Shown: one piece after another, positions 56,255 to 64,000 of the stretch
How the letters are laid out: each line of letters begins with the position of its first letter
How positions within the stretch are numbered: position 1 is the first letter of the stretch
Made by a program: the position numbers and the translations under genes
Notes under the pieces: model-generated
Seen by the model: only the letters and a program-made list of their open reading frames with translations
Told to the model about the DNA's origin: nothing
Databases searched by the model: none
Source: Acinetobacter sp. WCHA45
GTDB taxonomy: Bacteria; Pseudomonadota; Gammaproteobacteria; Pseudomonadales; Moraxellaceae
Assembly (NCBI RefSeq): GCF_002165255.2
Contig: NZ_CP028561.1
Span: forward strand, 2,356,001 to 2,420,000
Reading direction: 5' to 3'
Length of the DNA: 64,000 nt

Positions 56255-58096
56255 ATGAGCCAAACTACGCAGACCGATATTATTACCCTTGGTGATGTTG
56301 CTACTCGACTTCCAAACTTCATCACCAAAGTACCTCATATCCTCAATGGACTTAAACAAGCATATATACGAACGCCGACTTCACCTGCTGGTTTAGGCAT
56401 TGCCTTTGAAAAAGCAGTCAAGCGTAACCCTCAAGGCATCGCACTGTTATTTGAAGATCAAAGTTACAGCTACCAAGCACTAAATGAATGGGCCAACCAA
56501 ATTGCGCATTACTATTTATCGCTTGGTGCTAAAAAGGGTGATGTCATTGCAGTGATGGTTGAAAACCGTCCTGAACTGATTGCTACGATTGTTGCTTTAG
56601 CTAAAATTGGTGTCACGATCGCACTCGTAAACACATCACAAGTCGGTAAAATCCTCGCTCATAGCATTAATTTGGTTAATCCAATTGCAGTGATTGCAGG
56701 TGAAGAAGTCCGTGCTGCGATTGATGAAGCTCGCACAGAATTAAAAGTTGCTCAAGATCGTTTCCACTGGTTTGCTGATCTAGAAACACGAAAAAATGCA
56801 GGGATTGCACCACAAGGTTATGTGAACCTTGCGCAACAAATTGACCAATTTCCAAAATTCAATCCATCGACTACCCGCACCGTGACAGGTAAAGATGGTT
56901 TGTTCTACATCTATACCTCTGGTACAACGGGCCTACCAAAAGCTGTTATTTTCACACACAGCCGTTGGACTCTAGCTTACGGTACCTATGGACATATCCT
57001 TAACCTCGGTAAAGATGATGTGATGTACGTGACCCTCCCGCTTTACCATGCAACAGGTGTAGTCGTGTGCTGGTGTGGTGTGATTGCAGGCAGTGCAACC
57101 CTTGCAGTACGTCGTAAATACTCAACTAGCGCATTCTGGAAAGATGTACAGAAATTCAATGCCTCTGCAATTGGTTATGTCGGTGAACTGTGTCGTTACC
57201 TCATCGATGCGCCTGCAACTGAACAGGATCGTGCTCATCGTGTTACCAAAATGATTGGTAACGGTATGCGTCCAAACATTTGGGGTAAGTTCAAAGAACG
57301 CTTTGGCGTGCAAGAAGTACTTGAACTTTATGCATCAAGTGAAGGCAATGTTGGTTTTAGTAATATCTTTAACTTTGACAATACAGTTGGCTTCTCTCCA
57401 ACACCATACGCGATCGTTGAATTTGATAAAGAAAAGAATGAATTAGTTCGCGATAAGAAAGGTCACTGCAAGAAAGTCAGAACAGGTGAGGTTGGCTTAC
57501 TGATTGGTAAGATCACCAGCCGTTCACCATTTGATGGCTACACCGATCCAGAAAAGAACAAATCTGTGATTTTAAAAGATGTGTTTAACAAGGGCGACTC
57601 ATACTTCAATACGGGTGATCTGGTTCGTGACATCGGTTTCCGCCACGCACAGTTTGTGGACCGTTTAGGCGACACTTTCCGATGGAAAGGTGAAAACGTA
57701 TCCACCACCGAAGTTGAAAACATGGTGTGCGAATACGATAAGATTGCAGAGGCTGTGGTATATGGGGTAGAGATTCCAAATACCAATGGTCGTGCAGGTA
57801 TGGCAGCAATTACTTTGGTTGATGGTGCAGAGCTTAACGAAACTGATCTAAGCGCTATGGTAAATGTATTTAAAAAATGCTTACCATCATATGCAATTCC
57901 AGTATTTTTACGCATTCAAGCCAAAGTAGAAACCACTGGAACATTTAAGTACCAAAAAAATAAACTGAAAGAAGACTCATTTAATCCGAGCAAAACATCT
58001 GAACGTTTATTGGTTTTATTACCAGGTACAAACAGCTATAGTGATGTAAATACTGAAATCTTTGATAACATTCAAAGCTATCAGTACCGTTTCTAG
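56255..58096 (+). CDS. Long-chain acyl-CoA synthetase, FATP-like
   Basis: 613 residues of the AMP-forming acyl-CoA ligase superfamily. ATP-binding P-loop YIYTSGTTGLPKAVIFTHS (about 218), adenylation motif YASSEGN (about 362), then DRLGDTFRWKGENVSTTEVE (about 470) as the FATP/VLCS motif, and a C-terminal KYQKNKL lysine region. The group activates long or very long fatty acids at the inner membrane. Transcribed alone; followed by a large inverted repeat. Confidence 0.9.
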   Translation: MSQTTQTDIITLGDVATRLPNFITKVPHILNGLKQAYIRTPTSPAGLGIAFEKAVKRNPQGIALLFEDQSYSYQALNEWANQIAHYYLSLGAKKGDVIAVMVENRPELIATIVALAKIGVTIALVNTSQVGKILAHSINLVNPIAVIAGEEVRAAIDEARTELKVAQDRFHWFADLETRKNAGIAPQGYVNLAQQIDQFPKFNPSTTRTVTGKDGLFYIYTSGTTGLPKAVIFTHSRWTLAYGTYGHILNLGKDDVMYVTLPLYHATGVVVCWCGVIAGSATLAVRRKYSTSAFWKDVQKFNASAIGYVGELCRYLIDAPATEQDRAHRVTKMIGNGMRPNIWGKFKERFGVQEVLELYASSEGNVGFSNIFNFDNTVGFSPTPYAIVEFDKEKNELVRDKKGHCKKVRTGEVGLLIGKITSRSPFDGYTDPEKNKSVILKDVFNKGDSYFNTGDLVRDIGFRHAQFVDRLGDTFRWKGENVSTTEVENMVCEYDKIAEAVVYGVEIPNTNGRAGMAAITLVDGAELNETDLSAMVNVFKKCLPSYAIPVFLRIQAKVETTGTFKYQKNKLKEDSFNPSKTSERLLVLLPGTNSYSDVNTEIFDNIQSYQYRF

Positions 58097-58106
58097 TTTA
58101 TTTTTT

Positions 58107-58179
58107 AGCTAAACAAGAGGAAATCGTGCTTTTTATAAACAATCATGCAGATGTTTTTAAATTTCCTCTTGTGTTAGCT
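58107..58179. repeat. Long inverted repeat upstream of tRNA-Lys genes
   Basis: Left arm 58107-58124 (AGCTAAACAAGAGGAAAT) pairs with right arm 58161-58179 over 18 positions with a single-base bulge, around a 36-base centre. The right arm runs into the predicted -35 box of the tRNA promoter, and the left arm begins shortly after the acyl-CoA synthetase stop codon. Confidence 0.7.
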
Positions 58180-58196
58180 GAATAAGTTGCTAGAAT
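58169..58196 (+). promoter_or_regulatory. Probable promoter of the tRNA-Lys pair
   Basis: -35 TTGTGT 58169-58174, -10 TAGAAT 58191-58196 (16-base spacer), 20 bases before the first tRNA. Confidence 0.55.
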
Positions 58197-58216
58197 ACGC
58201 AACATCAAAACGAGAT

Positions 58217-58292
58217 GGGTCGTTAGCTCAGTTGGTAGAGCAGCGGACTTTTAATCCGTTGGTCCCGCGTTCGAGTCGCGGACGACCCACCA
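58217..58292 (+). tRNA. tRNA-Lys (anticodon UUU), copy 1
   Basis: 76 bases with encoded CCA end. Acceptor GGGTCGT/ACGACCC, D arm TTAGCTCAGTTGGTAGAGC, anticodon loop CTTTTAA with anticodon TTT, T-loop GTTCGAGTC. Identical to the second copy, separated by 21 bases. Confidence 0.98.
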
Positions 58293-58313
58293 TTTAATGT
58301 TTTGAACCCCTAT

Positions 58314-58389
58314 GGGTCGTTAGCTCAGTTGGTAGAGCAGCGGACTTTTAATCCGTTGGTCCCGCGTTCGAGTCGCGGACGACCCACCA
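58314..58389 (+). tRNA. tRNA-Lys (anticodon UUU), copy 2
   Basis: Same 76-base sequence as copy 1, also with CCA encoded and TTT anticodon. Tandem duplication in one transcript ended by the terminator at 58396-58427. Confidence 0.98.
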
Positions 58390-58395
58390 GATTCT

Positions 58396-58427
58396 AAAAA
58401 ACCTCATCATTTATGATGAGGTTTTTT
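58396..58427 (+). terminator. Terminator of the tRNA operon
   Basis: 15-bp stem AAAAAACCTCATCAT/ATGATGAGGTTTTTT around a 2-base centre (TT), T-run on both sides; also suited to the hemW side. Confidence 0.92.
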
Positions 58428-58513
58428 ATTTTGTGCGAACTATCTTTCTAAAAGATGACAGCAACCATTAGATTACTTTAAGCATCCTTGCTCAAAGTAA
58501 TCTTGCACCTAAA

Positions 58514-59668
58514 TTATAAAAAACTTTCCAATACCGAATTTAAAAAGATATGCCCCTGCTCTGTGCAAGCAATTCGATTTACATCATCGACCAAGAGTTT
58601 TTTGTCACGTAATTGATTCAGCGTCTCATTGATATCTTGCAAATCAAGCCCTGTGCGTTGAGTATAAAATTTCGCATCTACCCCATCATTTAAACGCAAA
58701 GCATTCATCATAAATTCAAAGGGCAATTCATCCGCTTCAATCTTTTTCATTTGGAGATGATCCGCAGGAACCTTGGCTAAATAATCCTTCGGTAAACGGG
58801 TTTTCTGAAAACGATAAATTCCATCTGGACGGGTGACCTTAGCATGCGCCCCTGCCCCAATGGCTAAATAATCACCAAACTGCCAATAATTCAGGTTGTG
58901 CGCTGATGGCTTTTCCTTACGCCATGCGGAAACTTCATAATTGATAAAGCCCTGTGCCTTTAAATATGCCTCACCCTGCTCTTGTATCTGCTCCAGTATC
59001 TCGTCCTGCGGAAGCATGGGTTGGGTACGAAAAAAAACAGTATTCGGCTCAATGGTCAGTTGATACCAACTAATATGTGTTGCACCCTGTTCTACAGCTA
59101 ATCTAAGGTCATTTAAAGCCTGTTCTTGCGTTTGCTGTGGTAAACCATGCATGAGATCAACATTAACGCGCTCAAAGCCTGCTTGACGCGCTTGTTGGAT
59201 TGCATCTAAAGCATTATTCGCAGTATGAATACGACCCAGTCGCTGCAAATGCTCAGGATCAAAACTTTGCACACCAAGCGATAAACGATTAATTCCCACT
59301 GCCAAATAATCGGCAAATGGATCATGCTCAACCGTGCCTGGATTGGCTTCCAGTGTAATCTCGCAATCAGCTTCAAAATCCAATCGGGCTTTGAGTTGAT
59401 CGAATAACCACTGATAACCTTGTGCTGAGATTAAAGACGGCGTTCCACCACCAATAAATACGCTATGAATTGACCGACCTTGCGCCATTTCAATTTGAGT
59501 CTCAAAGTCAGCCACCAGTGCCTCAAGATATTGTTGCTCTAAATCCACAGACAATTCCCCATCAGGAACAGCATGTGAATTGAAGTCACAATAAGGGCAC
59601 TTACGCACACACCAAGGCATATGGATATAAAGTGAAAGTGGAATATTTGCTGGATTTAAATGACTCAA
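58514..59668 (-). CDS. hemW: Radical SAM haem-related protein HemW
   Basis: 384 residues. Radical-SAM cluster motif CVRKCPYCDFNSH (CxxxCxxC) near residue 20 preceded by LSLYIHMPW, a GGGTPSL loop for SAM, and the HemN/HemW middle and C-terminal helices. HemW binds haem and is thought to be a haem chaperone rather than the coproporphyrinogen oxidase it was once named for. The only usable start is TTG at 59668 (MSHLNPANIPLSL): no ATG lies before the cluster. A weak SD (GAGC) is upstream. Confidence 0.92.
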   Translation of the reverse strand: MSHLNPANIPLSLYIHMPWCVRKCPYCDFNSHAVPDGELSVDLEQQYLEALVADFETQIEMAQGRSIHSVFIGGGTPSLISAQGYQWLFDQLKARLDFEADCEITLEANPGTVEHDPFADYLAVGINRLSLGVQSFDPEHLQRLGRIHTANNALDAIQQARQAGFERVNVDLMHGLPQQTQEQALNDLRLAVEQGATHISWYQLTIEPNTVFFRTQPMLPQDEILEQIQEQGEAYLKAQGFINYEVSAWRKEKPSAHNLNYWQFGDYLAIGAGAHAKVTRPDGIYRFQKTRLPKDYLAKVPADHLQMKKIEADELPFEFMMNALRLNDGVDAKFYTQRTGLDLQDINETLNQLRDKKLLVDDVNRIACTEQGHIFLNSVLESFL

Positions 59669-59784
59669 AATGGAAGCTCAACAACAGAACCCTTTTATTT
59701 TAACATGACTCTATCAATCCGCTTATTATCATCACTTCACTATTCGGTTAGACTGAAACAATGAAGAACAATTAGATTGATAAT

Positions 59785-60246
59785 ATGATCAAAATTACCA
59801 GCCAATTGCTATTTATTCTTCCTCTTGCATTAGGTGTCGGTATTGCAATGGCATTTCAAACTGCAATTAATTCACAACTTAGAGAACATTTACACTCACC
59901 TCTTCAAGCTGCCTTACTCTCTTTTTTGGTAGGAACAATTGTGCTTGCATGTATGGTTTATTTTCAAAACACAGCAAAACCCAGTCTTGGAGAACTGTCT
60001 CAAATTCCATGGTTTCTATGGGTCGGTGGATGTCTTGGGGTTTATGCCATCAGCATGAGCATTTATACTGCACCCAAACTCGGTTTTTTAACTTTTTCAG
60101 GCTTAGTTATTTTCGGTCAATTGACCATTTCAATGTTACTTGACCATTTCGGCTGGTTAGGTACAGAAAAAACACCTGTCAATTGGCAACGTCTTGTCGG
60201 CAGTATTGTCATTTTTATTGGTGTGATATTCACTCTACAACGCTAA
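59785..60246 (+). CDS. DMT-superfamily membrane protein (DUF606/YdcZ type)
   Basis: 153 residues with five hydrophobic helices and QTAINSQLREHLHSPLQAALLSFLVGTIVL as a DUF606 motif. Short, probably a dimeric half-transporter of the drug/metabolite superfamily. Start ATG at 59785. Followed 29 bases later by the MATE gene on the same strand; they may be co-transcribed. Confidence 0.83.
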   Translation: MIKITSQLLFILPLALGVGIAMAFQTAINSQLREHLHSPLQAALLSFLVGTIVLACMVYFQNTAKPSLGELSQIPWFLWVGGCLGVYAISMSIYTAPKLGFLTFSGLVIFGQLTISMLLDHFGWLGTEKTPVNWQRLVGSIVIFIGVIFTLQR

Positions 60247-60275
60247 TTCTCCCTCAATCAATAAGAGTATTTTTT

Positions 60276-61637
60276 GTGTCTGACGCGACAACCAAGCGGT
60301 TTGAACTTAAGCAATTATTTCATTTAATGTTTCCGATCTTGATCACCCAATTTGCTCAGGCTGGGCTTGGTCTTATTGATACCATCATGGCAGGTCATCT
60401 TTCTGCTGCTGATTTGGCAGCAATTGCTGTCGGTGTTGGTCTATGGATTCCAATTATGTTGTTATTTGCAGGAATCATGATCGCAACAACACCTTTAGTC
60501 GCTGAAGCGCGCGGTGCAAGAACACCAGAGAAAATTCCGACTATTGCACGTCAATCCTTATGGGTTGCGGTCATCCTCGGCATCGTTGCTATGTTGATTT
60601 TGCAATGTATGCCGATGTTTTTACCCCTCTTTGGAGTACCTGAAAGTTTATTACCCAAAGCAAGCCTGTTTTTACATGCGATTGGCTTTGGTATGCCTGC
60701 GGTGATGATGTACGCAGCATTACGTAGTTATTCTGAAGCCTTAGGACATCCACGACCTGTCACTGCGATTAGCTTAATTGCATTGTTGGTCCTGATTCCA
60801 CTGAACTTTATTTTTATGTACGGTTTGGGACCTATCCCTGCTTTAGGGAGTGCGGGTTGTGGCTTTGCAACGGCAATCTTACAGTGGCTGATGTTTATTA
60901 CACTGGCGATTTACATTTCAAAAGCTAAGGCTTATAAACAAGCGCCCATTTTCACAAAATGGGAAAAAATTGATCCTGTATGGGTAAAACGCATCTTAAA
61001 GCTGGGGCTGCCGATTGGTCTAGCTGTATTTTTTGAGGTGAGTATTTTCAGCACAGGCGCGATTGTCCTGAGTCCACTCGGCGAAAATGCAATTGCGGCG
61101 CATCAGATTGCAATTTCTGTGACTTCACAATTGTTTATGATCCCATTATCTCTTGCCATTGCACTCACGATTCGTGTGGGCACTTATTATGGAGAGAAAA
61201 ATTGGTATGCGATGCGCCAAGTTCAAAAAGTAGGCTTGATTAGCGCAACCATTTTTGCTGCTTTGACCATGACACTGATTGCCGTAGCGCGCCCCTATAT
61301 CGTGGCAATATATACCAATGATATTCATGTTATTCCTGTCGCGATGTATCTGTTGTGGTTCGCGATGGCGTATCAACTAATGGATGCATGGCAAGTAAGC
61401 GCTGCAGGCTGCCTACGAGGCATGCAAGACACGCAAGCACCAATGTGGATTACCTTAATGGCATACTGGGTCATTGCTTTCCCAATCGGCTTATATCTGG
61501 CACGTTATACGATTTGGGGTGTTGCAGGTGTTTGGTTAGGATTGATTATCGGTTTAAGTATTGCCTGTGTATTCTTGATTGGTCGTTTATATTTAAACAA
61601 TAAACGATTAGCGCAACACATTAACCTCAACTCATAA
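60276..61637 (+). CDS. abeM: MATE-family multidrug efflux pump, AbeM-like
   Basis: 453 residues from GTG at 60276 (MSDATTKRFELKQLFHLM); no ATG lies closer and the remaining upstream frame overlaps the previous gene. Twelve hydrophobic helices. The sequence FPILITQFAQAGLGLIDTIMAGHLSAADLAAIAVGVGLWIP and the CLRGMQDTQAPMWITLMAYWVIAFPIGLYLARYT end match the AbeM pump described from A. baumannii, which exports fluoroquinolones, dyes and other cations using a proton gradient. This is from recall of AbeM and is a strong impression. Ended by a 13-bp inverted repeat. Confidence 0.9.
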   Translation: MSDATTKRFELKQLFHLMFPILITQFAQAGLGLIDTIMAGHLSAADLAAIAVGVGLWIPIMLLFAGIMIATTPLVAEARGARTPEKIPTIARQSLWVAVILGIVAMLILQCMPMFLPLFGVPESLLPKASLFLHAIGFGMPAVMMYAALRSYSEALGHPRPVTAISLIALLVLIPLNFIFMYGLGPIPALGSAGCGFATAILQWLMFITLAIYISKAKAYKQAPIFTKWEKIDPVWVKRILKLGLPIGLAVFFEVSIFSTGAIVLSPLGENAIAAHQIAISVTSQLFMIPLSLAIALTIRVGTYYGEKNWYAMRQVQKVGLISATIFAALTMTLIAVARPYIVAIYTNDIHVIPVAMYLLWFAMAYQLMDAWQVSAAGCLRGMQDTQAPMWITLMAYWVIAFPIGLYLARYTIWGVAGVWLGLIIGLSIACVFLIGRLYLNNKRLAQHINLNS

Positions 61638-61662
61638 AAACTTAATGCTGGTTTAATTTTAT

Positions 61663-61696
61663 AATTGAAAGATGACAAGGATCTCATCTTTCAATT
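61663..61696 (+). terminator. Inverted repeat after abeM-like gene
   Basis: Perfect 13-bp arms AATTGAAAGATGA/TCATCTTTCAATT with 8-base loop, 26 bases after the stop codon. The following T-run is short. Confidence 0.65.
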
Positions 61697-61923
61697 TGAT
61701 CAAAATGTGCGATCAATCTCATAAAACTTTGGCTAAATCTTAAAAGATCGGGCTAGATTACATCTAAAGATTCAAATCAATAGATGTCCAATACATCCTG
61801 TAAGATCTAATCCATTCTCAATATCTACTTACATCCCTTAACATTTTGTTATAGGCAATTTAAGTTTTGTCACCTATGATCAGGGTATCACTTTAAAACT
61901 GAATCGAATGAGGTCAAGCGAAT

Positions 61924-63216
61924 ATGGCAAAACATGCAAGCTCTCCCAGTAGACGTTTTTTAAAACTGGCTGGTATGACCGCAAGTATTGCCAGCAAAAG
62001 CGTTGCCAACTCCATTCGTAATCTCGCCGCAGATGAAGAACAAAAAAACGCAGCACGCAGCCAACTATTTCAAGATATTGGCTTACAGATTGCCAATACA
62101 TTGGGTGAAATGAAAGGTGCTGTGATGAAAGTTGGGCAAATTGCCTCACAGTATAAAGATATCTTTCCACCCGAAGTGGCGAAAGCAATTGCTAAGTTAC
62201 AACGCCAAGCCCCTGCCATGCCTTTTGCTGCGATCCAGCAGCAAGTCGAAAAAGAGTTAGGCAAACCCTTAAACCAAATTTTTAGCTCTTTTGAAACCGA
62301 ACCATTTGCAGCAGCTTCGATTGGTCAAGTACATCGTGCGGTACTTCCAAATGGGCAAGCAGTTGTGGTGAAAGTACAATATCCAGGGGTTGACCAGGCC
62401 TGTGAAAGTGACTTAAAGCAAGTCCGCCTCGCATTGCGCTTAATGGGCGTACTTAAGATTGATAAGAAGCTACAAGATCAACTATTTCAAGAAATTCAGG
62501 ACAGCCTTTCTGCTGAATTGAACTACGAAATCGAAGCACAAAACCTCGAGGTTTTTAAAATTTTTCATGAGAAGTTGGATGATCAAATCATCATACCAAC
62601 CGTCTATAAAGATTATTCGTCTCGCCGCGTACTAACGCTGAGCCTTGAACAAGGTGATTCCATTGAAACTGCCAGTACATGGTCAGTTGAAACCCGTAAT
62701 CAAATCGGTCGTCGCCTGATCCGTGCTCTCGGACAGGAAATGTTATTCCTGAAACGTTTTCACTGCGATCCTCACCCAGGCAATTTTGCTTTTCGGGAAG
62801 ATGGCAGTGTCATCATCTACGACTATGGCAGTGTCAAAACCCTTTCGCCAGAACTGATTCAGCACTTTAAGGCCTTGGTGAATGCTGCACGTCAGGAGGA
62901 TATTGCTCAAGTTGAAGATTTACTGGTTGAACTGCATTCAATTGCTGAGAAACAAAAATTCCCAAGTGAACTTTATGTTCAGTGGATTGAAGTGTTATTG
63001 CGTCCACTCAGTACCCATTATGATTTTGCCGAAAATTCATCTCATCACGATGGCATGAGACTGGTGAAGAAATCATTAAAATATTGGGATGTGTTTAAAC
63101 CATCACCTGATACGCTGATGGTCAACCGTACCATTTCAGGGCATTACTGGAACCTGATCTATCTTAAGGTACATGACAACCTGAATGACCTGTTTGAGGA
63201 GTTGGTTCCCAATTAG
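61924..63216 (+). CDS. ABC1/UbiB-family atypical kinase
   Basis: 430 residues. ABC1/ADCK signatures: KxGQ at MKVGQIASQYKDIFPPEVAKAIAKLQ, Ala-rich nucleotide loop EPFAAASIGQVHRAVL, VKVQYPG lysine, catalytic HCDPHPGNF and metal motif IYDYGSVKTL (a DFG equivalent). There is no C-terminal membrane pair as in UbiB of E. coli, so it is a UbiB relative (AarF/ABC1) rather than UbiB itself. ATG at 61924 with GAGG about ten bases upstream. Possible role in isoprenoid/ubiquinone metabolism by family only. Confidence 0.88.
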   Translation: MAKHASSPSRRFLKLAGMTASIASKSVANSIRNLAADEEQKNAARSQLFQDIGLQIANTLGEMKGAVMKVGQIASQYKDIFPPEVAKAIAKLQRQAPAMPFAAIQQQVEKELGKPLNQIFSSFETEPFAAASIGQVHRAVLPNGQAVVVKVQYPGVDQACESDLKQVRLALRLMGVLKIDKKLQDQLFQEIQDSLSAELNYEIEAQNLEVFKIFHEKLDDQIIIPTVYKDYSSRRVLTLSLEQGDSIETASTWSVETRNQIGRRLIRALGQEMLFLKRFHCDPHPGNFAFREDGSVIIYDYGSVKTLSPELIQHFKALVNAARQEDIAQVEDLLVELHSIAEKQKFPSELYVQWIEVLLRPLSTHYDFAENSSHHDGMRLVKKSLKYWDVFKPSPDTLMVNRTISGHYWNLIYLKVHDNLNDLFEELVPN

Positions 63217-63319
63217 CACTTGATACAGGATTTTCATAATCGCCCTGTATGCATAAGGATTCATCAGACCAAAATGATCAGGAACAAAACTTGAAATAGA
63301 TTACATTGACTCCACTTGT

Positions 63320-63334
63320 TGTTATATTATAACA
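63320..63334 (+). promoter_or_regulatory. Zur-type operator upstream of rpmE2
   Basis: Palindrome TGTTATATTATAACA matches the known gammaproteobacterial Zur box (GTTATA-N-TATAAC type). It sits 28 bases before the L31 start and would overlap the promoter. Zinc limitation would then derepress the Zn-independent L31 paralogue. Confidence 0.75.
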
Positions 63335-63361
63335 TATCATAAAACAATGAAGTATTTCACT

Positions 63362-63616
63362 ATGCGTAAAGATATTCATCCTGCTTATCAACAAGTCTTG
63401 TTTCATGATACCAATGCTGATGCCTACTTTTTAATTGGTAGCACACTCCAGACCAAACAAAGCAAAGAATATCAAGGGAAAATCTATCCATACGTTACCC
63501 TAGATATTTCAAGTGCATCGCATCCGTTTTATACAGGTGAAGTACGCCAAGCAAGCAATGAAGGTCGTGTTGCCAGCTTTAACAAACGCTTTGCACGTTT
63601 TAATCGCAAAGGTTAA
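63362..63616 (+). CDS. rpmE2: Type B 50S ribosomal protein L31
   Basis: 84 residues from ATG at 63362 ([28 protein letters not shown]). There is an in-frame ATG at 63347 that adds MKYFT; the family start is MRKDIHP. The zinc-binding cysteines of type A L31 are absent. It replaces the Zn-containing L31 when zinc is scarce. The upstream Zur-like palindrome supports this. Ended by a good terminator. Confidence 0.95.
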   Translation: MRKDIHPAYQQVLFHDTNADAYFLIGSTLQTKQSKEYQGKIYPYVTLDISSASHPFYTGEVRQASNEGRVASFNKRFARFNRKG

Positions 63617-63654
63617 TCTTGTTTTAAGTTTCATTCATTAAGCTATTAATATTG

Positions 63655-63697
63655 GAAGTCTAAGGCTATATCTCCTCCGCTTAGACTTCTTTTTTTT
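63655..63697 (+). terminator. Terminator of rpmE2
   Basis: 10-bp stem GAAGTCTAAG/CTTAGACTTC with 15-base loop and an eight-T tail. Confidence 0.88.
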
Positions 63698-63717
63698 ATG
63701 TCTAGATTCTATACATC

Positions 63718-64000
63718 CTAGCGATCAGTTGATTTACCCACCACGCCAAACTCAATCGGTGTTTTCACATAGAATAAAGAAATCTCTTTACGATTCAGAT
63801 AACTCAATAATTCGACTGCTTGTTCAGAGCTTACTGCAAATTGAATTTGTATAGGTCGATCCGCGAATCCAAAGAAACGAGTAGAATGAAATAAACCCTG
63901 ATAATCAACACCTTCCAAACCCGCTCATACTGTCTCCCCACGCAAATTCATTTGACTTGCGACTACCAACAGCCATTCGCTAATCAGTTGCCCCTGAACA
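63718..64000 (-). pseudogene. DUF190-family gene interrupted by an in-frame TGA, cut by the window edge
   Basis: Reading leftward from the window end: GQLISEWLLVVASQMNLRGETV, stop (TGA at 63925-63927), then AGLEGVDYQGLFHSTRFFGFADRPIQIQFAVSS... to a TAG-type stop at 63718. Both halves are in one frame and match DUF190 (PII-like, often near crcB). TGA sits where a codon such as CGA would be expected, so a single transition could have inactivated it. The 5' end is outside the window. A sequencing error or read-through is possible. Confidence 0.6.

Noticed and set aside
1..64000. CRISPR arrays, insertion sequences, prophage or restriction-modification system
   Set aside because: Looked for tandem short repeats, transposase and integrase motifs, methylase motifs; none seen.

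Overview
This is a stretch of chromosome from a gammaproteobacterium of the genus Acinetobacter. The evidence is the low GC content, a MATE pump that reads as AbeM, leuC-leuD-(lipoprotein)-leuB gene order, a divergent HAD hydrolase / rppH-ptsP cluster as in other Pseudomonadales, a two-gene FimV, and many short AT-flanked terminators. The content is overwhelmingly core genome. I see no transposase, integrase, prophage, CRISPR array or obvious defence island, and I do not claim a new multi-gene system.

Layout. 0-5.3 kb: tail of a Sir2 deacetylase, then a macA-macB-outer membrane factor efflux operon. 5.5-9.7 kb: an orphan membrane-anchored protein, fabI, a Bax-inhibitor-1 family protein and several small conserved proteins including an RRM RNA-binding protein. 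9.8-17.9 kb (all minus): UvrD-like helicase, HdeD-like membrane protein, a secreted metzincin-like protein, topA, a small membrane protein, a PIN/NYN-like protein and slyX. 17.9-24.2 kb: uup, a macrodomain protein, a lipid A acyltransferase-like protein, an EEP-family phosphatase/nuclease and asd. 24.3-28.9 kb: a split FimV (periplasmic LysM half plus separate membrane/cytoplasmic half), asparaginase, truA. 28.9-31.4 kb: AraC-type regulator, infA, a LprI-like protein and a decayed lipoprotein gene. 31.5-36.8 kb: leucine biosynthesis genes leuC, leuD, leuB with a lipoprotein gene between leuD and leuB; DUF2061 and LysR genes diverge from them. 36.8-41 kb: a GRDP-like protein with a Ser/Cys/Gly tail, Spo0M, DUF2252 and HAD genes. 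41-44 kb: rppH and ptsP. 44.4-49.2 kb: a clade-3-like catalase, DCC1/DoxX pair, MBL-fold hydrolase and a LysR regulator. 49.3-50.2 kb: two adjacent pseudogenes, a glutathione S-transferase and a WYL-type regulator. 50.3-56.1 kb: HAD phosphatase, rluC, a long structured leader and rne. 56.2-64 kb: acyl-CoA synthetase, two identical tandem tRNA-Lys genes, hemW, a DMT-type membrane protein, the AbeM-like MATE pump, an ABC1/UbiB-family kinase, a type B L31 gene with a Zur-type operator, and a DUF190 gene broken by an in-frame stop at the window edge.

How the parts relate. RNA metabolism is well represented (rne, rppH, rluC, truA, infA, RRM protein, tRNA-Lys). Envelope and export functions are the second theme (MacAB-OMF, AbeM, lipid A acyltransferase, FimV, several lipoproteins). 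The most informative non-routine observations are the joint decay of the GST and its neighbouring regulator, the split fimV, the strong inverted repeats in the rne leader, duplicated NDPR motifs in the RNase E tail, the Zur-like palindrome at rpmE2, and several hairpins sitting on or beside start codons (asparaginase, 8205 gene, 36799 gene, catalase). Functions are assigned by reading motifs only; no database search was run.
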